Positions 10,409-22,345 are shown, counted from the first letter of the stretch. The stretch: DNA of 64,000 nt from an uncultured Prochlorococcus sp. (GCA_902590355.1 CACIWI010000002.1:25695-89694), one strand, 5' to 3'. Program-made: numbers and translations. The notes: generated by a model from the sequence alone, not told the origin.

Positions 10409-10630
10409 CGGTTAATTTCTAGTAACTATGCTGAGTAAACAGCTAAACATCACGATAGTAAGGGTTTTTTAGTCTTTGAGGGATTTTTGTAAATAAATTT
10501 ATTTTCTTGCAAAAATTGGGCAAATCCATTGTTAGAACTTAGTTTACAAGAAATTTTTAGCTAAAAACTGTTAATATTTTGGTCACAATTCTCAAAGTAA
10601 AACGCCAAAATAAGAAAAATAACTAAAAAA

Positions 10631-10993
10631 ATGGCAACTATCAGATTTATCCGTGAGGATTTAGAGGTTCAATGTAATCCTGGTGAAAATTTAAGGGAAT
10701 TGGTAATGAAAGAAAATTTACAACTTTATGGTTTAAAAGGTATTTTGGGAAATTGTGGAGGAGCAGGACAATGCAGTACTTGCTTTATTTCAGTTGAAGG
10801 TGGAAACAAAAATTCTTTGAGTCCTCTTACATCTGTTGAAGAAGAAAAACTAAAAAATAGACCAGAAAATTGGCGTCTTGCATGTCAAACATTGATAAAA
10901 TCATCTGCCGTAATTTTAACAAAACCACAATCTCCCCCCTCAAATTTGGAAGAACTAAAAAAAATTAGTGAAAATAAAAAATTACCGCGATAA
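10631..10993 (+). CDS. 2Fe-2S plant-type ferredoxin-like protein
   Basis: 120-residue protein with a single 2Fe-2S domain: the cluster cysteines appear as GNCGGAGQCSTC (about residues 40-51) plus a distal LACQT cysteine near residue 85. The spacing differs from classic photosynthetic PetF (CRAGACSSC), so it is a divergent ferredoxin with an unknown partner. The C-terminal 25 residues are Lys/Ser/Pro-rich. It sits between psbB and psbM in a photosystem II neighbourhood, which hints at a photosynthetic redox role but does not prove one. Confidence 0.85.
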   Translation: MATIRFIREDLEVQCNPGENLRELVMKENLQLYGLKGILGNCGGAGQCSTCFISVEGGNKNSLSPLTSVEEEKLKNRPENWRLACQTLIKSSAVILTKPQSPPSNLEELKKISENKKLPR

Positions 10994-11098
10994 ATTGTTT
11001 AAGACTGTTAATCAGTTTATAAAATTTGTTTATTTTTCCACTTTATTCCAAGTTATACGTCTATAGTCTTAATACTTAAATATAGAACTACCAATTAA

Positions 11099-11251
11099 AT
11101 GGAAACAACTAACTTTGGATTCGTAGCGAGTCTTTTATTTGTAGGAGTGCCAACAATATTCCTGATTGGTTTATTTATTTCTACACAAGATGGAGAAAAA
11201 TCAAGCTTCTACTCTGACTCTAGTAAAGGTAGGCTTGGGCCAAAACGCTAA
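11099..11251 (+). CDS. psbM: Photosystem II protein M
   Basis: 50-residue single-helix PSII subunit at the dimer interface. METTNFGFVASLLFVGVPT is the Prochlorococcus PsbM start; a hydrophobic helix spans about residues 7-28, followed by a polar tail ending RLGPKR that is longer than in most cyanobacteria (about 35 aa). Confidence 0.93.
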   Translation: METTNFGFVASLLFVGVPTIFLIGLFISTQDGEKSSFYSDSSKGRLGPKR

Positions 11252-11262
11252 TACTTTAATAA

Positions 11263-12132
11263 ATGCTTTGCATTTCTGTAGAAGAATTTTTATTTTGGAA
11301 GAAAAAGCAACTTTCTAAAGGAGGGGATCAACCATCTTTTGCTGTTTTACTTGATTGTATAGGCGGTATATCGTCTAGTGATCTTAACTTGAAAAGTATA
11401 AATCCCAAGGAAGACATATATTTAAAAAATAATTTGGAATTTTTAGAATCTGTTTGGGATGATCATTTACTAAAATCTTGCCCAATTCAGTATCTTTGTG
11501 GAATAACTTTTTGGAGAGATTTAAAATTAAAAGTTACAAACAAAGTACTCATTCCCAGACCAGAAACTGAACTAATAGTTGATATCGTCTTTAATATATT
11601 TCGAAAGAAATCAGAAAAATTATTTTTTGCTGAATTAGGAACTGGATCAGGTGCAATTAGTATTGCGTTGGCATTGGCTTATCCATTTAGCAAAGGAGTG
11701 GCAACTGACATAGATCAAGACGCATTAGAAATTGCCATTAAAAATTTTACAAATTCTTCTAAACAATCAAATTTGAAATTTTATTGTGGAAATTGGTGGT
11801 CCCCTCTTGAAAGTTTTAAAGGAAAATTAGACCTCGCTATTTCAAACCCGCCATATATTCCCAGAGATACTTATGAAAAATTACCCAAAGAAGTTAAGAA
11901 TTTCGAACCTAAAGTCGCTTTACTAGGTGGCGAAGATGGTTTAAAACATATTAGTGAAATAATACGTAAAGCACCATTATTCTTAAAAGAGAATGGTTGG
12001 ATAATTTTAGAGAATCATTTTGATCAAAGTGAAAAAGTAAAACAACTACTTATTAAAAATAAATTTACATCAATAGAAATTGTGAAAGATTTTTCAGGTA
12101 TTGGTAGGTTTACCATTGGAAGATATAAATAA
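11263..12132 (+). CDS. prmC: Peptide chain release factor N5-glutamine methyltransferase
   Basis: Methylates the glutamine of the GGQ motif in release factors 1 and 2. 289 residues: an N-terminal helical domain (with GITFWRDLKLKV and LIPRPETELIVD near 80-107), then the SAM-binding ELGTGSG (124-130) and the catalytic NPPY (195-198). Starts 11 nt after psbM and is followed by the TsaC-type gene 24 nt later. Confidence 0.95.
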   Translation: MLCISVEEFLFWKKKQLSKGGDQPSFAVLLDCIGGISSSDLNLKSINPKEDIYLKNNLEFLESVWDDHLLKSCPIQYLCGITFWRDLKLKVTNKVLIPRPETELIVDIVFNIFRKKSEKLFFAELGTGSGAISIALALAYPFSKGVATDIDQDALEIAIKNFTNSSKQSNLKFYCGNWWSPLESFKGKLDLAISNPPYIPRDTYEKLPKEVKNFEPKVALLGGEDGLKHISEIIRKAPLFLKENGWIILENHFDQSEKVKQLLIKNKFTSIEIVKDFSGIGRFTIGRYK

Positions 12133-12156
12133 ATTAATTATAGGTTCTTGATCTAA

Positions 12157-12738
12157 ATGAATTTAGTAGACTGTAAAACTGCTTGGAGAACCCTTAAAAG
12201 TGGTTTACCTATAATTTTCCCAACGGACACTTTACCTGCAATTGGATGCTTACCAAAATTCTCAAGTATTATTTATGAGTTTAAAAAAAGAGATAAAAAC
12301 AAACCCTTAATTCTTATGGGATCAGAACATAAAAATTTAATTGATTATGTTCACGAATCAGCAAAAGAAGATTACGAAAATTTAGCCTCAAAATATTGGC
12401 CTGGAGCTCTGACAATTGTTATTCCTGCTTCAGCAAAGCAGACTGAACATATTACCAGTAATGATCAGACTATTGGGTTGAGAATTCCAAATTCAAATAT
12501 CGCACAATCTCTTTTGAGAGAAACAGGCCCATTGTTAACTTCAAGTGCAAATATTTCAGGTTTTAAAGGATCAATTACAGCTGAAGGTATTGCTCTAGAC
12601 TTCCCTTCTATAAAAATTTTGGGCCCCATCCCCTGGGGGAAAAGTAGTGGAAAAGCTAGTACTATTATACTTTGGAAGAACAGTGGAAATTGGAAACTGA
12701 TTAGAGAAGGAGAAGTAATAGTTAGGGAATTGTATTAA
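12157..12738 (+). CDS. TsaC/YrdC/Sua5 family L-threonylcarbamoyladenylate synthase
   Basis: Makes threonylcarbamoyl-AMP for the t6A37 modification of ANN-decoding tRNAs. 193 residues covering one YrdC domain: PTDTLPAIGCLP near the N-terminus, KRDKNKPLILM (about 45-55), and LTSSANISG plus the REGEV end near the C-terminus. The stop overlaps the start of the next small gene (TAATG). Its placement next to prmC, another translation modification enzyme, fits. Confidence 0.92.
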   Translation: MNLVDCKTAWRTLKSGLPIIFPTDTLPAIGCLPKFSSIIYEFKKRDKNKPLILMGSEHKNLIDYVHESAKEDYENLASKYWPGALTIVIPASAKQTEHITSNDQTIGLRIPNSNIAQSLLRETGPLLTSSANISGFKGSITAEGIALDFPSIKILGPIPWGKSSGKASTIILWKNSGNWKLIREGEVIVRELY

Positions 12739-12905
12739 TGTTTTTATTATTATTTTTTGTTTTATTAATTCAATTTTTTACTTATTGGATATTTGAACCC
12801 CTTGCATCTTTTTTAGAGTATGTTCTGGAAATAAGATTTTTTCCTATTGTTGCTCTGATAGGTTTAGTCTTTTTATTTTCAGCAAAGAATATTGAACAGA
12901 ATTAA
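12738..12905 (+). CDS. 55-aa small membrane protein coupled to the TsaC-type gene
   Basis: ATG shares its A with the upstream TAA (TAATG), so translation is probably coupled. Two hydrophobic stretches (about residues 1-14 and 33-48) suggest a small membrane protein. No recognised family. Ends 12 nt before the convergent tRNA-Thr. Confidence 0.6.
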   Translation: MFLLLFFVLLIQFFTYWIFEPLASFLEYVLEIRFFPIVALIGLVFLFSAKNIEQN

Positions 12906-12916
12906 ATCAATCAAAA

Positions 12917-12988
12917 TGCCGGCTAACAGATTTGAACTGATGACCTTCGCTTTACAAAAGCGCTGCTCTACCGCTGAGCTAAGCCGGC
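12917..12988 (-). tRNA. tRNA-Thr (TGT)
   Basis: 72-nt cloverleaf: acceptor GCCGGCT/AGCCGGC, D-arm GCTC/GAGC, anticodon loop TTTGTAA with anticodon TGT, T-loop TTCAAAT, discriminator A. One mismatch at the top of the anticodon stem and one in the T stem; the rest pairs fully. Confidence 0.95.
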
Positions 12989-13054
12989 AATCTCTTCATC
13001 TTACAATTAGGGAGGGTCAATTATCTGTATTTTTTTAGCTTTTTTTTAAATTTA

Positions 13055-13390
13055 TTACTTTTTGATATCTTTGTTAGCTTTATCAGTTTTATCAGTTTTT
13101 TTGAATTTTATCTCTCCTGAAATAGTTCTTTTGATTGGTAAATTGGCAACTAGTGCAGTCATTCTATCCTCAGTCTCCAAACTTACTGCCACCTCCTCAA
13201 AATCAATTTCAACATATTTAGCAACAACATCAAGGATCTCTTTCCTCATTTTATCTAAAAGATCAGTTGTTAAGGAACTCATATCAACTCTGTCATGAGC
13301 AAGTACAAGTTGTAATCTTTCTCTAGCTGTATTCGCACTAGACGTTTCTCTGCCTAGTAATTTATTTATAAGATCTCTGAGAGTCATCAT
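13055..13390 (-). CDS. minE: Cell division topological specificity factor MinE
   Basis: Stimulates MinD ATPase and drives Min oscillation that keeps the FtsZ ring at midcell. 111 residues: amphipathic N-terminus, the anti-MinCD segment with [12 protein letters not shown] (about 24-35), then [14 protein letters not shown] of the dimer domain. The Lys-rich tail after residue 90 is longer than usual. Starts one nt after minD ends, so it is the last gene of minC-minD-minE. Confidence 0.96.
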   Translation of the reverse strand: MMTLRDLINKLLGRETSSANTARERLQLVLAHDRVDMSSLTTDLLDKMRKEILDVVAKYVEIDFEEVAVSLETEDRMTALVANLPIKRTISGEIKFKKTDKTDKANKDIKK

Positions 13391-13391
13391 T

Positions 13392-14207
13392 TTAAAAAAC
13401 CTTTGTTTGCATTAATCTCATGAATTTATCTTTAAGACTTTTGCCTTCTTTTTTTGGATCGATAATTGGTACATCTTTATTTGTAAGTCTTTGAGAAACA
13501 TTTAAATAACATTTTTTTGCAGGAGATCTACCATCTGAAAGTGTCAGTGGCTCTCCTCTGTTTGTACTTATTATTACCTGTTCATCTTCTAAAACAATCC
13601 CTAATAAAGGCAAAGAAAGGATCCCTTGAACATCTTCGATGGATAACATTTCTTGACTAGCCATCATGTTAGGGCGAACTCTATTGATTACAAGTTGAAT
13701 AGGCTCAATATCTGAAGTATTAAGAATCCCTATTACTCTATCCGCATCCCGCACTGCTGATAATTCCGGGTTCGTTACAACAATAGCTTCTTTACAGGCT
13801 GCAAGAGCATTTTTAAAGCCATCTTCTACACCAGCAGGACAATCTACTAAGACAAAATCAAATTTCTCACTAAGTAGCTCACTAATTTTTTTCATATCTT
13901 CAGGTTTCATCCAATCCAACATCCTTGGGTCTCCAGCAGGTAGAAGTGCGAGATTAGGTTCCTTTTTATGTCTAACCAATGCTTGGTCAAGACGACAATT
14001 TTTGTCTAGAACATCTTGAGCGGTGTAAATGATGCGATTTTCTAATCCTAGAAGAAGATCTAAATTTCTTAAGCCAAAATCAGCATCTAATACAGCAGTT
14101 GTTGCTCCGCTATTAGCAAGTGCTATTCCTAGGTTTGCAGTTAAAGTTGTTTTGCCAACTCCTCCTTTACCTGAACAAATTAATATTGTGCGAGTATTCT
14201 TCCCCAC
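13392..14207 (-). CDS. minD: Septum site-determining ATPase MinD
   Basis: Membrane-associated ParA-like ATPase of 271 residues. Deviant Walker A KGGVGKT (14-20), a second motif [16 protein letters not shown], and the C-terminal membrane-targeting helix around [14 protein letters not shown]. The start is GTG at 14207. Middle gene of the min operon, 111 nt after minC. Confidence 0.97.
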   Translation of the reverse strand: MGKNTRTILICSGKGGVGKTTLTANLGIALANSGATTAVLDADFGLRNLDLLLGLENRIIYTAQDVLDKNCRLDQALVRHKKEPNLALLPAGDPRMLDWMKPEDMKKISELLSEKFDFVLVDCPAGVEDGFKNALAACKEAIVVTNPELSAVRDADRVIGILNTSDIEPIQLVINRVRPNMMASQEMLSIEDVQGILSLPLLGIVLEDEQVIISTNRGEPLTLSDGRSPAKKCYLNVSQRLTNKDVPIIDPKKEGKSLKDKFMRLMQTKVF

Positions 14208-14318
14208 GATTTTTAAGATTTTCCAAATAATAAAGCCACTTGCAGAAAGTTAAATATTTTAAAGATTAAGTAATTCTTAAATTTATCTATCTTGAATTAA
14301 TTTATTGCAGATTGTTGA

Positions 14319-14981
14319 TTAATTTTTATTTTCGATTATGTGTGGTTTGATAATTATCGTTTGTTTATCAATTACTGCAATTTCTGGATAATAATTTTTG
14401 GGTTTATCCTTTGGTCCTATAGCTATCACATCTGCAATTCTCAACTGTAAAGGGTTTAGATAAAGTGATGCAATAGATGCATTTTTATTTCCACTTTTAC
14501 CTGCGAATGCGATCCCTAGTAATTTGCCCCAAACATAAATATTTTTCTTAGCGGAAACTATTGCTCCTGGATTAACGTCTCCAATAATGCATAGGTTTCC
14601 ATTTGAAGATATTCTTTCACCGGATCTTACTGTTCCTTTGTGAAGAATATCATTTTTCTTTTTTGAATTTAACGATAGTAACTTTTTTTTAATCTCTTGC
14701 TCTTTAATAAATACTGAATCAATTTTTAAAGACTTCCCACTTAATATTGTATTTCTATTGTTTGAGTAGATGTGCAAAGAACAAACATTAACCTTGTTAA
14801 GGTGGGTTTTTAATTTTGCTAATTGATGAGAACTTATTGACTCGCTAACGGCAAAGATTTTTGCTTCTAAAGGTTCCTTGATGAAAGAAAAACTTTTGAA
14901 AGTTTCATGGATATTATCTAAATCTAATAAAGAAAAAATCTCTAAATTTTCACTTTTAGTATTTTTTAAAACGATTTCCAT
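14319..14981 (-). CDS. minC: Septum site-determining protein MinC
   Basis: FtsZ inhibitor activated by MinD. 220 residues. The C-terminal beta-helix domain is clear: GTVRSGERISSNGNLCIIGD followed by NPGAIVSAKKNIYVWGKLLGIA (about 116-160), the MinC signature. The N-terminal half is poorly conserved, as usual. First gene of min, 10 nt after the HD hydrolase gene. Confidence 0.93.
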   Translation of the reverse strand: MEIVLKNTKSENLEIFSLLDLDNIHETFKSFSFIKEPLEAKIFAVSESISSHQLAKLKTHLNKVNVCSLHIYSNNRNTILSGKSLKIDSVFIKEQEIKKKLLSLNSKKKNDILHKGTVRSGERISSNGNLCIIGDVNPGAIVSAKKNIYVWGKLLGIAFAGKSGNKNASIASLYLNPLQLRIADVIAIGPKDKPKNYYPEIAVIDKQTIIIKPHIIENKN

Positions 14982-14991
14982 TGAATTAAAT

Positions 14992-16248
14992 CTAGGAATT
15001 GTTTTTTATTAATGAAATTTCATTTTTAATTTCATTTTTGATCATATCTGGGTAAATAATAAAAGAACTTTCCTCAGATCTCATTAAAGTTTTTATTAAT
15101 GCAGAACTATTTTCTAATGCGCTTTGATGAGTGCCGTCCCATATTTTTAGCGCATTATTAGATTCAAAACCTTTAAAAGACTTTTCCTTAATCCCACAAA
15201 ATATTTCTGAATCATAACCATTCTTTTCACATAATTTTGTGGCAAATGCAAGGATTTTTAATCTATTCATCTTACTTAAAAAACTTATGTCTGATGCCTT
15301 TAATAAATCTCTGTCAATAAACATTTTGCATAGTGTAGAAAGTGGCTCAAAAGATTCATCTTTCCATCTAATCAAGTGATAATAAAAAGTTATATCATCA
15401 TTTTTTATGAAATCCTCAAAATCAACCTTTGAAGGTGAAAAAATCCATTTATGTAGAGAATTATCTAACCAAATATTCTTTTCGTAATTATTTTTTATTG
15501 TGTGTAATATTTTTTCTAGAATCCATGTTGATATTTCATTTATCTTGTGATGGTAGATAGTTCTATACATCAAGTTTCTAAGAACAAGGAAATGCTCAAT
15601 AGCGATCACTCCTTTTGGTTTGATTCCAATATTTCCATCAGGTGAAAAGGTAAGAGCTGAAATTATTCTCTCTAAATCTACTAAACCGTAATAAGTACCT
15701 GTGTTGTAACTATCGCGTAAAAGATAATCGAGACGATCGCAATCAATCTCACTACTTATCAATGTTTTTAGAGGTTTTGAAAATAGTTGTTTTGATTGAA
15801 ATAATTCACAAATTTTTCTGGGTAAATCCTTGTCATACTTTTTGAGGATTGAGTTTATTGGAGAATAATTTGTAACTAAGTTTTCAGACCATTGTTCGTG
15901 ATCATGCTCGAATATTGTTTCGCTGGTATGGCTCAAAGGTCCATGACCTAAGTCATGTAGTAGAGCTGCTCCATAAAGAACAAATTTATTTTCACAAAAT
16001 GAAGATTTAATTTCAATTAATCTCTTAAAAATTTTTCTAGCAATATAAAAAACACCAATTGAGTGAGTAAATCTACTCGATTCTGCACCATGAAAAAGTA
16101 ATGATGCCGCTCCAAGTTGTTTTATTCTTCTTAGTCTTTGAAAAGCGACTGTATCAATTAATTCCATAATCATTAATTCTTCTGACTTTCCTGCATCAAA
16201 TACTATTTCTTTATGAATTGGGTCATGAAAAATTCTTTTAATACTCAT
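14992..16248 (-). CDS. HD-domain phosphohydrolase (dGTPase/SAMHD1-like)
   Basis: Metal-dependent phosphohydrolase of 418 residues. The HD site is H62 (in RFTHSIGVFY) and H98-D99 (in LLHDLGHGPLSHTSE); the later SEIDCDRLDYLLRDSY segment supplies the distal Asp. This layout is that of the YdhJ/SAMHD1-like group, whose members are usually dNTP triphosphohydrolases; substrate is inferred. It starts the run HD - minC - minD - minE on one strand with short gaps. Confidence 0.86.
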   Translation of the reverse strand: MSIKRIFHDPIHKEIVFDAGKSEELMIMELIDTVAFQRLRRIKQLGAASLLFHGAESSRFTHSIGVFYIARKIFKRLIEIKSSFCENKFVLYGAALLHDLGHGPLSHTSETIFEHDHEQWSENLVTNYSPINSILKKYDKDLPRKICELFQSKQLFSKPLKTLISSEIDCDRLDYLLRDSYNTGTYYGLVDLERIISALTFSPDGNIGIKPKGVIAIEHFLVLRNLMYRTIYHHKINEISTWILEKILHTIKNNYEKNIWLDNSLHKWIFSPSKVDFEDFIKNDDITFYYHLIRWKDESFEPLSTLCKMFIDRDLLKASDISFLSKMNRLKILAFATKLCEKNGYDSEIFCGIKEKSFKGFESNNALKIWDGTHQSALENSSALIKTLMRSEESSFIIYPDMIKNEIKNEISLIKNNS

Positions 16249-16274
16249 AATTTTTAGATTTTTATTTTTAATCT

Positions 16275-17570
16275 TTAGCCATTAAAAGATTTAATTTCTT
16301 CATTGTTTAATTCAATAGTTTGAACTGGAACTTCTTCTTTTTCCAGAAGCGATCCTAAAAATAATTCCGCATTCTTCAACCATTTATCGTCAGTACTTCC
16401 AAAATCAATTGCATCCGGTAGATCAAGTAATTTGTCAGGGGTTATACCTTGGCCTTGAATATTATTACCAATTGGTGTTAAGTAACTAGCCACTGTTATA
16501 GCAATACCACTATCTTCTCCCAAACTTTTTAGGGATTGAATTAAACCTTTACCATAAGTTTGTTCTCCCATAAGAATTGACCTCTCATTATCCTTTAAAG
16601 AACCAGCAAGTATTTCGCTGGCACTTGCAGTGCCTTTATTTACTAAAGTCACCATTGGACCATCAAAAGATGTCTCTTTTTGAGAAATAATTGCATCTTT
16701 GATTCCATTTCTATCTTTTGTCTCGACTACGGGTTTCTCACTCAATAATGAGTCTGCAACTGCAATACCTGAGCTTACTAGTCCCCCTGAATTATTTCTA
16801 AGATCCAAGATTAAGCCCTCAACCTCCTTCTCATTTAACTCTTGAAGAGCCTCTTCAACTTTTTTGGGTACGCTTTCGCTAAATTGAGTTATTCTTAGAT
16901 ATCCTATTGTGTGAGAATCGTCTCTTAATCTTTTTGTTCTAACTGGTCTGAGATCTACCGATCTCCTCTCTAAATCGACTTCCCTAAGTTCTCCTGATTC
17001 CGTAGATAATTCAACTAAAACTTTTGTCCCTGATTCACCTCTTAACTTAGAGGCGGTACTTGCAAGCCCTAATTTTTCTGATGAGATTCCATCCACTGTC
17101 TCGATAACGTCCCCGCTTACTATTCCAGCTTCTTCAGCTGGCGAGCCCCCAAGAGTAGAAATAACTTTAACTTTATTGTTTTCATCTTCACCTAATTGAA
17201 GCCCAACACCATTAATTTCACTCCCAAAATTACTTGATTTTAGTAGCTCATAATCTTTGGGGCGTAAAACTCTCGTGTAGGGATCCTCTAGAGGTTTTAA
17301 CATGTCTTCAATTGCGGAATAAGCCTCTTCACTTGTTTCAATTTGTTTCTGTAACGTTTTTTGTCTAATTCTTTTCCATTGGATTTCATCAAACTTTTCT
17401 GGATCATAAAAACCTTCGTTTACCAAGGTCCAAGCGTCAAGTACTAATTGCCTACTATCACTGAGAGCATCCACTCTTTCAACCAATAAAAGATTGATAG
17501 AAAAAACGATGATCATTGAGGCAGTGATCACAGTTTTGAATGTTAAAAGTTTGTTAAAAGATGAATTCAT
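16275..17570 (-). CDS. ctpA: Carboxyl-terminal processing protease (S41)
   Basis: Thylakoid lumen/periplasmic serine protease; CtpA in cyanobacteria matures the D1 C-terminus. An N-terminal signal helix (ITASMIIVFSINLLLV) is followed by a PDZ domain (about 110-190, with GVGLQLGED and GDVIETVDG) and the S41 domain with the Ser/Lys dyad in NKGTASASEI and YGKGLIQS. I use ATG at 17570, since a TTG at 17591 would add seven residues before the signal. Divergent from petB with about 70 nt between. Confidence 0.93.
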   Translation of the reverse strand: MNSSFNKLLTFKTVITASMIIVFSINLLLVERVDALSDSRQLVLDAWTLVNEGFYDPEKFDEIQWKRIRQKTLQKQIETSEEAYSAIEDMLKPLEDPYTRVLRPKDYELLKSSNFGSEINGVGLQLGEDENNKVKVISTLGGSPAEEAGIVSGDVIETVDGISSEKLGLASTASKLRGESGTKVLVELSTESGELREVDLERRSVDLRPVRTKRLRDDSHTIGYLRITQFSESVPKKVEEALQELNEKEVEGLILDLRNNSGGLVSSGIAVADSLLSEKPVVETKDRNGIKDAIISQKETSFDGPMVTLVNKGTASASEILAGSLKDNERSILMGEQTYGKGLIQSLKSLGEDSGIAITVASYLTPIGNNIQGQGITPDKLLDLPDAIDFGSTDDKWLKNAELFLGSLLEKEEVPVQTIELNNEEIKSFNG

Positions 17571-17641
17571 TGGGTTAAGTGTTAACACCAAGTATAAGAA
17601 TTTTGAGTAAGCTCTTTATATCAAAGCTAATTTTTTTTTGG

Positions 17642-18298
17642 ATGGCGAATTCTTCATCTGTTTATGACTGGTTTCAAGAAAGACTTGAAATTCAAGACAT
17701 AACTGACGACGTAACTTCCAAGTACGTACCCCCTCACGTAAATATTTTTTATTGTTTAGGTGGCATAACTTTAGTATGCTTCTTAATTCAATTTGCAACA
17801 GGTTTTGCAATGACTTTTTACTATAAGCCAACAGTTACGCAAGCTTATAGCTCAGTAAGTTATTTGATGACTGATGTAAGTTTTGGCTGGTTAATACGTT
17901 CTGTTCATAGATGGAGCGCATCAATGATGGTTTTGATGTTAATCCTTCATGTTTTTAGAGTTTACCTCACCGGTGGTTTCAAAAGGCCTAGAGAATTAAC
18001 TTGGGTAACAGGAGTTGTAATGGCAGTTATAACAGTAGCTTTTGGAGTTACAGGATATTCTTTACCTTGGGATCAAGTAGGTTATTGGGCAGTTAAGATC
18101 GTTTCAGGTGTACCTGCTGCAATTCCAGTAATTGGTGATTTTATGGTCGAACTTCTTAGGGGTGGAGAAAGTGTTGGACAATCAACTCTTACTAGATTTT
18201 ATAGCCTACATACTTTTGTTTTACCCTGGTCATTAGCAGTTTTCATGTTGATGCACTTTTTAATGATTCGTAAACAGGGTATTTCAGGTCCCTTATAA
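17642..18298 (+). CDS. petB: Cytochrome b6
   Basis: Four-helix haem protein of the cytochrome b6f complex. From ATG 17642 it is 218 residues, exactly the usual size; the open frame extends upstream but [16 protein letters not shown] is the conserved start. Haem-ligand histidines lie in [12 protein letters not shown] and LHVFRVY (first pair side) and LHTFVLPW and [11 protein letters not shown]. Followed 34 nt later by petD. Confidence 0.98.
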   Translation: MANSSSVYDWFQERLEIQDITDDVTSKYVPPHVNIFYCLGGITLVCFLIQFATGFAMTFYYKPTVTQAYSSVSYLMTDVSFGWLIRSVHRWSASMMVLMLILHVFRVYLTGGFKRPRELTWVTGVVMAVITVAFGVTGYSLPWDQVGYWAVKIVSGVPAAIPVIGDFMVELLRGGESVGQSTLTRFYSLHTFVLPWSLAVFMLMHFLMIRKQGISGPL

Positions 18299-18332
18299 AC
18301 TTTTATACTTAAACCATTATTAAGACTCCCTC

Positions 18333-18815
18333 ATGTCTACGTTAAAAAAACCAGATTTATCTGATCCAAAATTAAGAGCAAAACTAGCCAAAGGTATGGG
18401 CCATAATTATTATGGAGAGCCAGCTTGGCCTAATGATTTACTATATATATTCCCAGTAGTTATTTTAGGTACTATAGCGTGCGTAGTTGGACTTGCAGTT
18501 CTTGATCCCGCAATGCTTGGAGATAAGGCAAATCCATTCGCAACCCCTTTAGAAATTCTCCCAGAATGGTACTTATACCCAGTTTTCCAAATACTTAGGG
18601 TAGTTCCTAATAAACTTTTGGGTATCGCACTTCAAACATTAATTCCACTTGGATTAATGATTTTACCCTTTATCGAAAACGTTAACAAATTTTCAAATCC
18701 ATTTAGAAGACCGATAGCAATGTCTGTTTTCTTGTTTGGAACTTTTCTAACAATATATCTCGGTATTGGAGCATGTTTGCCAATTGATAAATCACTAACT
18801 TTAGGTCTGTTTTAG
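18333..18815 (+). CDS. petD: Cytochrome b6f complex subunit IV
   Basis: 160-residue three-helix subunit IV. It begins [21 protein letters not shown] and contains the PEWY motif ([14 protein letters not shown]) of the quinol site. Converges with the invertase gene, leaving only 2 nt between stops. Confidence 0.98.
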
Positions 18816-18817
18816 TC

Positions 18818-20257
18818 CTAAATTTTAAACATATCAAGATCGTTATTCTCATTTCTTAAGAAATGATTCATCAATAAAAATCCAACAATTGTCCAAGTTT
18901 GATAAGTTCTCGATTGTTGCCCAACCCAAGTACCTGTTGGACCATCAAAATATTCTGCCCACTCTTGCTTAGGCAATTGATTAAGTTGACACCAATATGA
19001 TTCTTCTATTAAAGATTTCATCTCTTCCATGAGAATTACATCATCAGAACCATAATTGTTTTGATGTAATAGAACGGCAGCACCAAAAAACCAAAGTAAA
19101 CTTGGCCAATGACCGCCGTTATGGTAACTCCAAGGCCAATTCTTTGGATCCGATCCAGTTTTATTTTGCCACTCTTCGACATCCATATGAGGATGACAAA
19201 TTCTCATAGGCATTTGAGCCATCAAATGCTGTCTGTTATGTAAAACTAATCTAAATAAAGCTCTTTGTTCTTCAGCAGGGAGTACCCCGAACATACAAGC
19301 TAAAGAATTACCTAAACTGTAAAATCGAAAGTCTGGCCTTCCTGTCCTAATATTTCCAATTAAGTAACCTCCTCTATTCTCCAACCAATCTTGTAGCCAT
19401 GAGGGAACAACTTGAGGTTGAACATTAAATTCATTAAAATGTTGATCTTCCCCATATTGCTCAGTTGGCCTTCTTCTTAAAATTTGCATTGTTTGGCTTG
19501 TAACCCAATAATGTTTTAAAAGAAAACTTCCTAAATCCTTAACCCATTGATTCGTAAGAATAAGTCTTTGATCTAAAAGTCTACTAACGTGATCTGCTCT
19601 ACTTAATTCCATTAAATTTATACAACTTCTTAAACATCCATGAAGTAAAACTTCAACTTCTAAGGGTGCTCCCCATACATCCATAGGTCTATCAATCATA
19701 AACGCGCAATCTGGAACAAAAAGTACTGGAGTACCCTCAAATGTTGGATGTAGAACAAGATCTAGTAGAAGTTGAATACCTCTTTGAACACTTTGACTTT
19801 TTCCGAAGGCATAATCACCGCTCTTGTTGACATAATACCAACATAAAATGGGCCACCATAAACTTGCATCAGCTGAAGTAATTCTCCCTATTGATCTCTG
19901 ACCATAGTCGCCAATGAGCTTTCCATTCTCTTCAATGAAACTAGTAGGAAATACCCCACGTGTTTGGTAATTAGTGCTTTGTAACTGAAGACATACGTTT
20001 AGGAACTTTTTGACAATTTCGTATCGCTTTTGCGTTATGAGGTAAATCATTACAGGAACGTTGTCTCTTAAAAATATTTCTCCATAATTTAATTTTTTAT
20101 TTTTTGTTGGATGTTCTAGTGCAGCAACGCTTCCTACTAACTCGCCTGAGATCTCAACCAAAGTCTTTTCGAAGTGTTTTTTTGCATTTGTTACAATTTT
20201 CTCTTCATCGGAACTTGGTCTTACTCTTAAATTTTTTTGACTAAATCTTTCTGCCAT
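18818..20257 (-). CDS. Neutral/alkaline invertase, GH100
   Basis: Cytosolic sucrose hydrolase giving glucose and fructose. 479 residues of one (alpha/alpha)6-barrel domain with no signal peptide. Recognisable GH100 stretches are NYGEIFLRDNVPV near residue 60, TSADASLWWPILCWYY near 130, a PMDVWGAPLEVEVLL segment near 190, and YHNGGHWPSLLWFF near 380. Prochlorococcus makes sucrose and glucosylglycerate as solutes, so this enzyme would recycle sucrose. Starts about 600 nt from 16S, on the opposite strand. Confidence 0.92.
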   Translation of the reverse strand: MAERFSQKNLRVRPSSDEEKIVTNAKKHFEKTLVEISGELVGSVAALEHPTKNKKLNYGEIFLRDNVPVMIYLITQKRYEIVKKFLNVCLQLQSTNYQTRGVFPTSFIEENGKLIGDYGQRSIGRITSADASLWWPILCWYYVNKSGDYAFGKSQSVQRGIQLLLDLVLHPTFEGTPVLFVPDCAFMIDRPMDVWGAPLEVEVLLHGCLRSCINLMELSRADHVSRLLDQRLILTNQWVKDLGSFLLKHYWVTSQTMQILRRRPTEQYGEDQHFNEFNVQPQVVPSWLQDWLENRGGYLIGNIRTGRPDFRFYSLGNSLACMFGVLPAEEQRALFRLVLHNRQHLMAQMPMRICHPHMDVEEWQNKTGSDPKNWPWSYHNGGHWPSLLWFFGAAVLLHQNNYGSDDVILMEEMKSLIEESYWCQLNQLPKQEWAEYFDGPTGTWVGQQSRTYQTWTIVGFLLMNHFLRNENNDLDMFKI

Positions 20258-20860
20258 TTCATTTATATCCCTTTATTTAAGGCTAGTTGTTTAAAGAGAC
20301 TTTGAACAAATAAAAAATTAATAAAAAATTTTTGTATAAAAGGTTGCACAATTACTGTGGGATGGTTTAATATTTTCTTCTGGGCAGAAATATACTTTTT
20401 GCATTATTCAATCATTTACCTCAAATTTTATTTTTGGTAAATTTATGAATTCTCTAGAGATTTGATTTCTATCTTAATTTCTAGCCAGGTGAAGGGTTTT
20501 CCCTTCGAATGAGTTATCCACTTGTTGTTTAACTCTGCACCTAGAAAATTTAAAAACTTAGGAACTGATGCTTTTATTGCGTCAAGAATAACTAAAATTC
20601 TTTTTTGTTATCTCAAGATGTATAAGCAATAAAGGTGTGAGGTCCCGTCAAGAATATATAAAATGTCATCAATTGCTAACTTTTAGCTTTGATGCAAACG
20701 GATCTGAGATCTTGGAAAGTCACTTTGGATTTTTTTCTAATGTGCACTCAATGTAATCCTTAAAAATTTAAGGAGGCTGAAACTAAATACATAAAACAGA
20801 AGTTTTTATTTGGATAAGGCAATTCAATTTGAGTAGATTTATCTACAAAAGGATTTGAAC
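20258..20860 (+). promoter_or_regulatory. Non-coding rRNA operon upstream region with a candidate promoter
   Basis: No ORF of note on either strand over about 600 nt. A sigma70-like pair, TTGCAC (20344-20349) and TAATAT (20368-20373) spaced 18 nt, points toward the rRNA genes; if used, the leader would be near 480 nt. The last 150 nt before 16S are likely the processed leader. The promoter is a visual call only. Confidence 0.4.
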
Positions 20861-22345
<1,485 letters not shown>
